In this document: positions 6,512 to 8,289 of the stretch, piece after piece
Position numbering within the stretch: the first letter of the stretch is position 1
How the letters are laid out: each line of letters opens with the position of its first letter
Origin: Candidatus Cloacimonadota bacterium
Lineage (GTDB): Bacteria > Cloacimonadota > Cloacimonadia > Cloacimonadales > TCS61
NCBI GenBank assembly: GCA_027064945.1
Contig: JAMOPB010000410.1
Span: 1-8,289, forward strand
Direction of reading: 5' to 3'
DNA length: 8,289 bases
The notes under the pieces: model-generated
The model's database searches: none
Told to the model about the DNA's origin: nothing
Seen by the model: the letters and a program-made list of their open reading frames with translations, nothing else
Program-made: the position numbers and the translations under genes

Positions 6512-8289
6512 TTATTTTTTATCGTGCATAGCCATCAAGATCTTCTCTGGAGTTATCGGAATAGATTTTATTCTCACACCAACAGCATTATATACGGCAT
6601 TTGCTATTGCAGCAAGCGGAGTATCGATTCCAATTTCACCAACTGATTTTGCGCCAAAAGGTCCTGCAGGATCATAACTATCTGCGAATTCAACTGTTAA
6701 TTTCTTAACGTCATTTCTATTGGGGATTTTGTAATACATAAGGGTATTAGTTAACATTTTACCTTTATCGGAATATTGAACATCTTCAGTTACAGTCATT
6801 CCGATACCTTGCAATAATCCACCTTCAACTTGGATTTTAGCTAAGTTAGGATTAATTGTAGTTCCACAATCAACAACTGCTACATAATCCAAAATATCAT
6901 ATTCACCGGTCTCTTTATCCAATTCAATTTCCACAAATGCACTCATAAATGGTGGTGGAGATTTTGGACTTGTATTAGAACCATGAGCAACTAATTGTTT
7001 CATATGCTCACCATCGGTGTAATATAATCTAGTAGATAAATCTTTTAGCGTAATTTGATTTTTTTCATCATCAATAAGATAGAATTTTTCTCCATCAAAT
7101 ACAACATCATCTTCATGAATGGCATTCAACATTCTTGCAGCTTCAGTAATTAGTTTTCTGCGCATATTCAAACCGGCTTTTCTTGCAGCATTGCCGGAAA
7201 CAAAAGTTGTACTAGAAGCATAAGCACCCACATCATAAGGAGTGAGATCTGTATCGGATGCAGTAATAACGATTCTGCTTACATCAACACCAATAGCTTC
7301 AGCTGCTATTTGAGATAAAACAGTATCAGAGCCTGTACCCAAATCTGTGGCTCCCATCATTAAATTGAAGAATCCATCATCATTTAACTTGATAATAGCT
7401 GAACCCATATCTAAAAGAGGAATTCCTGAACCTTGCATGGCAATTGCATTTCCAACAGCTCGAACTTTTGTATCAGAAACTTCAACTCTTGGGAATTTTT
7501 TATCCCATTGAATTAATTCTTTACCACGCTCAATGCAGTAATCTAATTTACAAGATTCCATAACTTGGGCTATACCTTCTCCACCTTCTCCCATTACTTG
7601 GAATACAGGAGAACCTTCACCTTCTTTGATGCAGTTTTTCAATCTTAATTCTGTTGGATCCATATTCAATTTTTCTGCTAATTCACGGATAGCGGATTCC
7701 ATTGCAAAGTTTGCTTGCAGAGCACCATATCCTCGATATGCACCGGCAGGACAACGGTTTGTGTAAACAACTCTACCTTCAAAGCGAAGATGTTTTGCTT
7801 TATTGTAGATAGGTAAAATTTTGGAACCTGCAACCATGAATGTGGTAAGAGCATGCTCACCATGTGCACCTGTATTGGATAATACTTCCATATCAACAAC
7901 TTCAATATTACCTTCCTCATCAGCACCTAATCCAATATCAATACGCATTTCATGACGAGTAAATGTGTTTTCTTGCACTTCTTGTCGAGAATAAATACAG
8001 ATGGAAGGTTTTTGAGTTTTCAAAGTTACAATTGCACAGAAAATATCATTATGAACTTGTTGTTTAGCACCGAAACCACCGCCAATTCTTGGTTTTACTA
8101 CGCGGATATCTCTAAGAGGTAGATCCAAAGCTTCGCCAATAATTCTACGAGTATGATATGGATTTTGAGTTGAAGAGATAATATTCAATCTTCCTTGAAC
8201 ATCAATATAAGCAGTAGATTGGTGTGTTTCAAGAGGCACTTGTTGTTGAGCGTTTGTATAATATCTTTGCTGAACAGTTACAGCTGATT
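6512..8289 (-). CDS. Xanthine dehydrogenase family molybdopterin-binding subunit (5' end cut by window edge)
   Basis: This is the C-terminal 591 residues of a second molybdopterin subunit. The frame is open to the right edge. The codon at 8237-8239 that could be taken as a start is a GTG in mid-protein (context QQQ-V-PLETH), and about 150 N-terminal residues, mostly the hammerhead domain, are missing. Counting from that Val as 1, Q25 (SSTQN) matches bovine Gln767, PRIGGGFGAKQ (50-60) is the cofactor loop, R169 and Y171 (AYRGYG) match Arg912 and Phe914, TDLGTGSD is at 298-305, and E535 (SVGEIG) matches catalytic Glu1261. The Glu802 position is Gln (Q60) and the Arg880 position is Val or Ala (136/137), unlike the complete subunit at 1672-3831. 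The sequence resembles the XdhA type common in clostridia, but the substrate is uncertain; a purine or another N-heterocycle fits. The stop TAA lies 16 bp before the permease start, so the two are co-transcribed. It may use the FeS and FAD subunits at 334-1654 or others outside the window. Confidence 0.92.
   Translation of the reverse strand, partial: SAVTVQQRYYTNAQQQVPLETHQSTAYIDVQGRLNIISSTQNPYHTRRIIGEALDLPLRDIRVVKPRIGGGFGAKQQVHNDIFCAIVTLKTQKPSICIYSRQEVQENTFTRHEMRIDIGLGADEEGNIEVVDMEVLSNTGAHGEHALTTFMVAGSKILPIYNKAKHLRFEGRVVYTNRCPAGAYRGYGALQANFAMESAIRELAEKLNMDPTELRLKNCIKEGEGSPVFQVMGEGGEGIAQVMESCKLDYCIERGKELIQWDKKFPRVEVSDTKVRAVGNAIAMQGSGIPLLDMGSAIIKLNDDGFFNLMMGATDLGTGSDTVLSQIAAEAIGVDVSRIVITASDTDLTPYDVGAYASSTTFVSGNAARKAGLNMRRKLITEAARMLNAIHEDDVVFDGEKFYLIDDEKNQITLKDLSTRLYYTDGEHMKQLVAHGSNTSPKSPPPFMSAFVEIELDKETGEYDILDYVAVVDCGTTINPNLAKIQVEGGLLQGIGMTVTEDVQYSDKGKMLTNTLMYYKIPNRNDVKKLTVEFADSYDPAGPFGAKSVGEIGIDTPLAAIANAVYNAVGVRIKSIPITPEKILMAMHDKK

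Noticed and set aside
7678..7926. Minus-strand 82-codon frame inside the partial Mo subunit
   Set aside because: It is an out-of-frame overlap with a conserved catalytic domain, and no family resemblance is seen.
8237..8239. GTG as translation start of the rightmost Mo subunit
   Set aside because: The frame continues open to 8289 with family-like residues (YYTNAQQQ before VPLETH), and the N-terminal domain would be missing.

Overview
The window is about 8.3 kb of low-GC DNA. All six recognisable genes lie on the minus strand and read from the right edge toward the left. They look like one transcription unit, or two closely coupled ones, for uptake and molybdenum-dependent hydroxylation of a purine-like heterocycle. 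Gene order in transcription is: a molybdopterin (Mo) subunit of the xanthine dehydrogenase family, cut by the right edge (6512-8289); an AzgA/PbuG-type purine permease (5194-6495); a threonine-synthase-like PLP enzyme (3893-5125); a second, complete Mo subunit (1672-3831); a [2Fe-2S] subunit (1184-1654); and an FAD subunit (334-1173). The unit ends in a strong intrinsic terminator (273-310). The remaining 270 bases at the left are non-coding and very A/T-rich.

Organism: low GC, clear Shine-Dalgarno sequences (AGGAGG, GGAGG, AGGGAG) and a typical U-tract terminator indicate a bacterium that uses SD-led initiation. This gene content fits an anaerobic or fermentative purine user. Clostridia-like Firmicutes, Cloacimonadota-like lineages or similar low-GC anaerobes are all plausible, and no marker in the window settles the phylum.

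How the genes work together (inference): the permease imports hypoxanthine, guanine, xanthine or a relative. The hydroxylase assembles from Mo, [2Fe-2S] and FAD subunits. The 719-aa Mo subunit has counterparts of the mammalian xanthine oxidase catalytic residues Gln767, Glu802, Arg880, Arg912 and Glu1261. The partial Mo subunit keeps Gln767, Arg912 and Glu1261, but has Gln in place of Glu802 and no Arg at the Arg880 position, so the two large subunits probably handle different substrates or positions. Only one FeS/FAD pair is visible, so they may share it unless another pair lies beyond the right edge. The PLP enzyme is the odd member: it has the fold and zinc ribbon of threonine synthase, but its place inside a purine hydroxylase operon suggests a possible catabolic job.

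Limits: function is read from motifs only. The 5' end of the operon, its promoter and any cofactor-maturation genes are outside the window.
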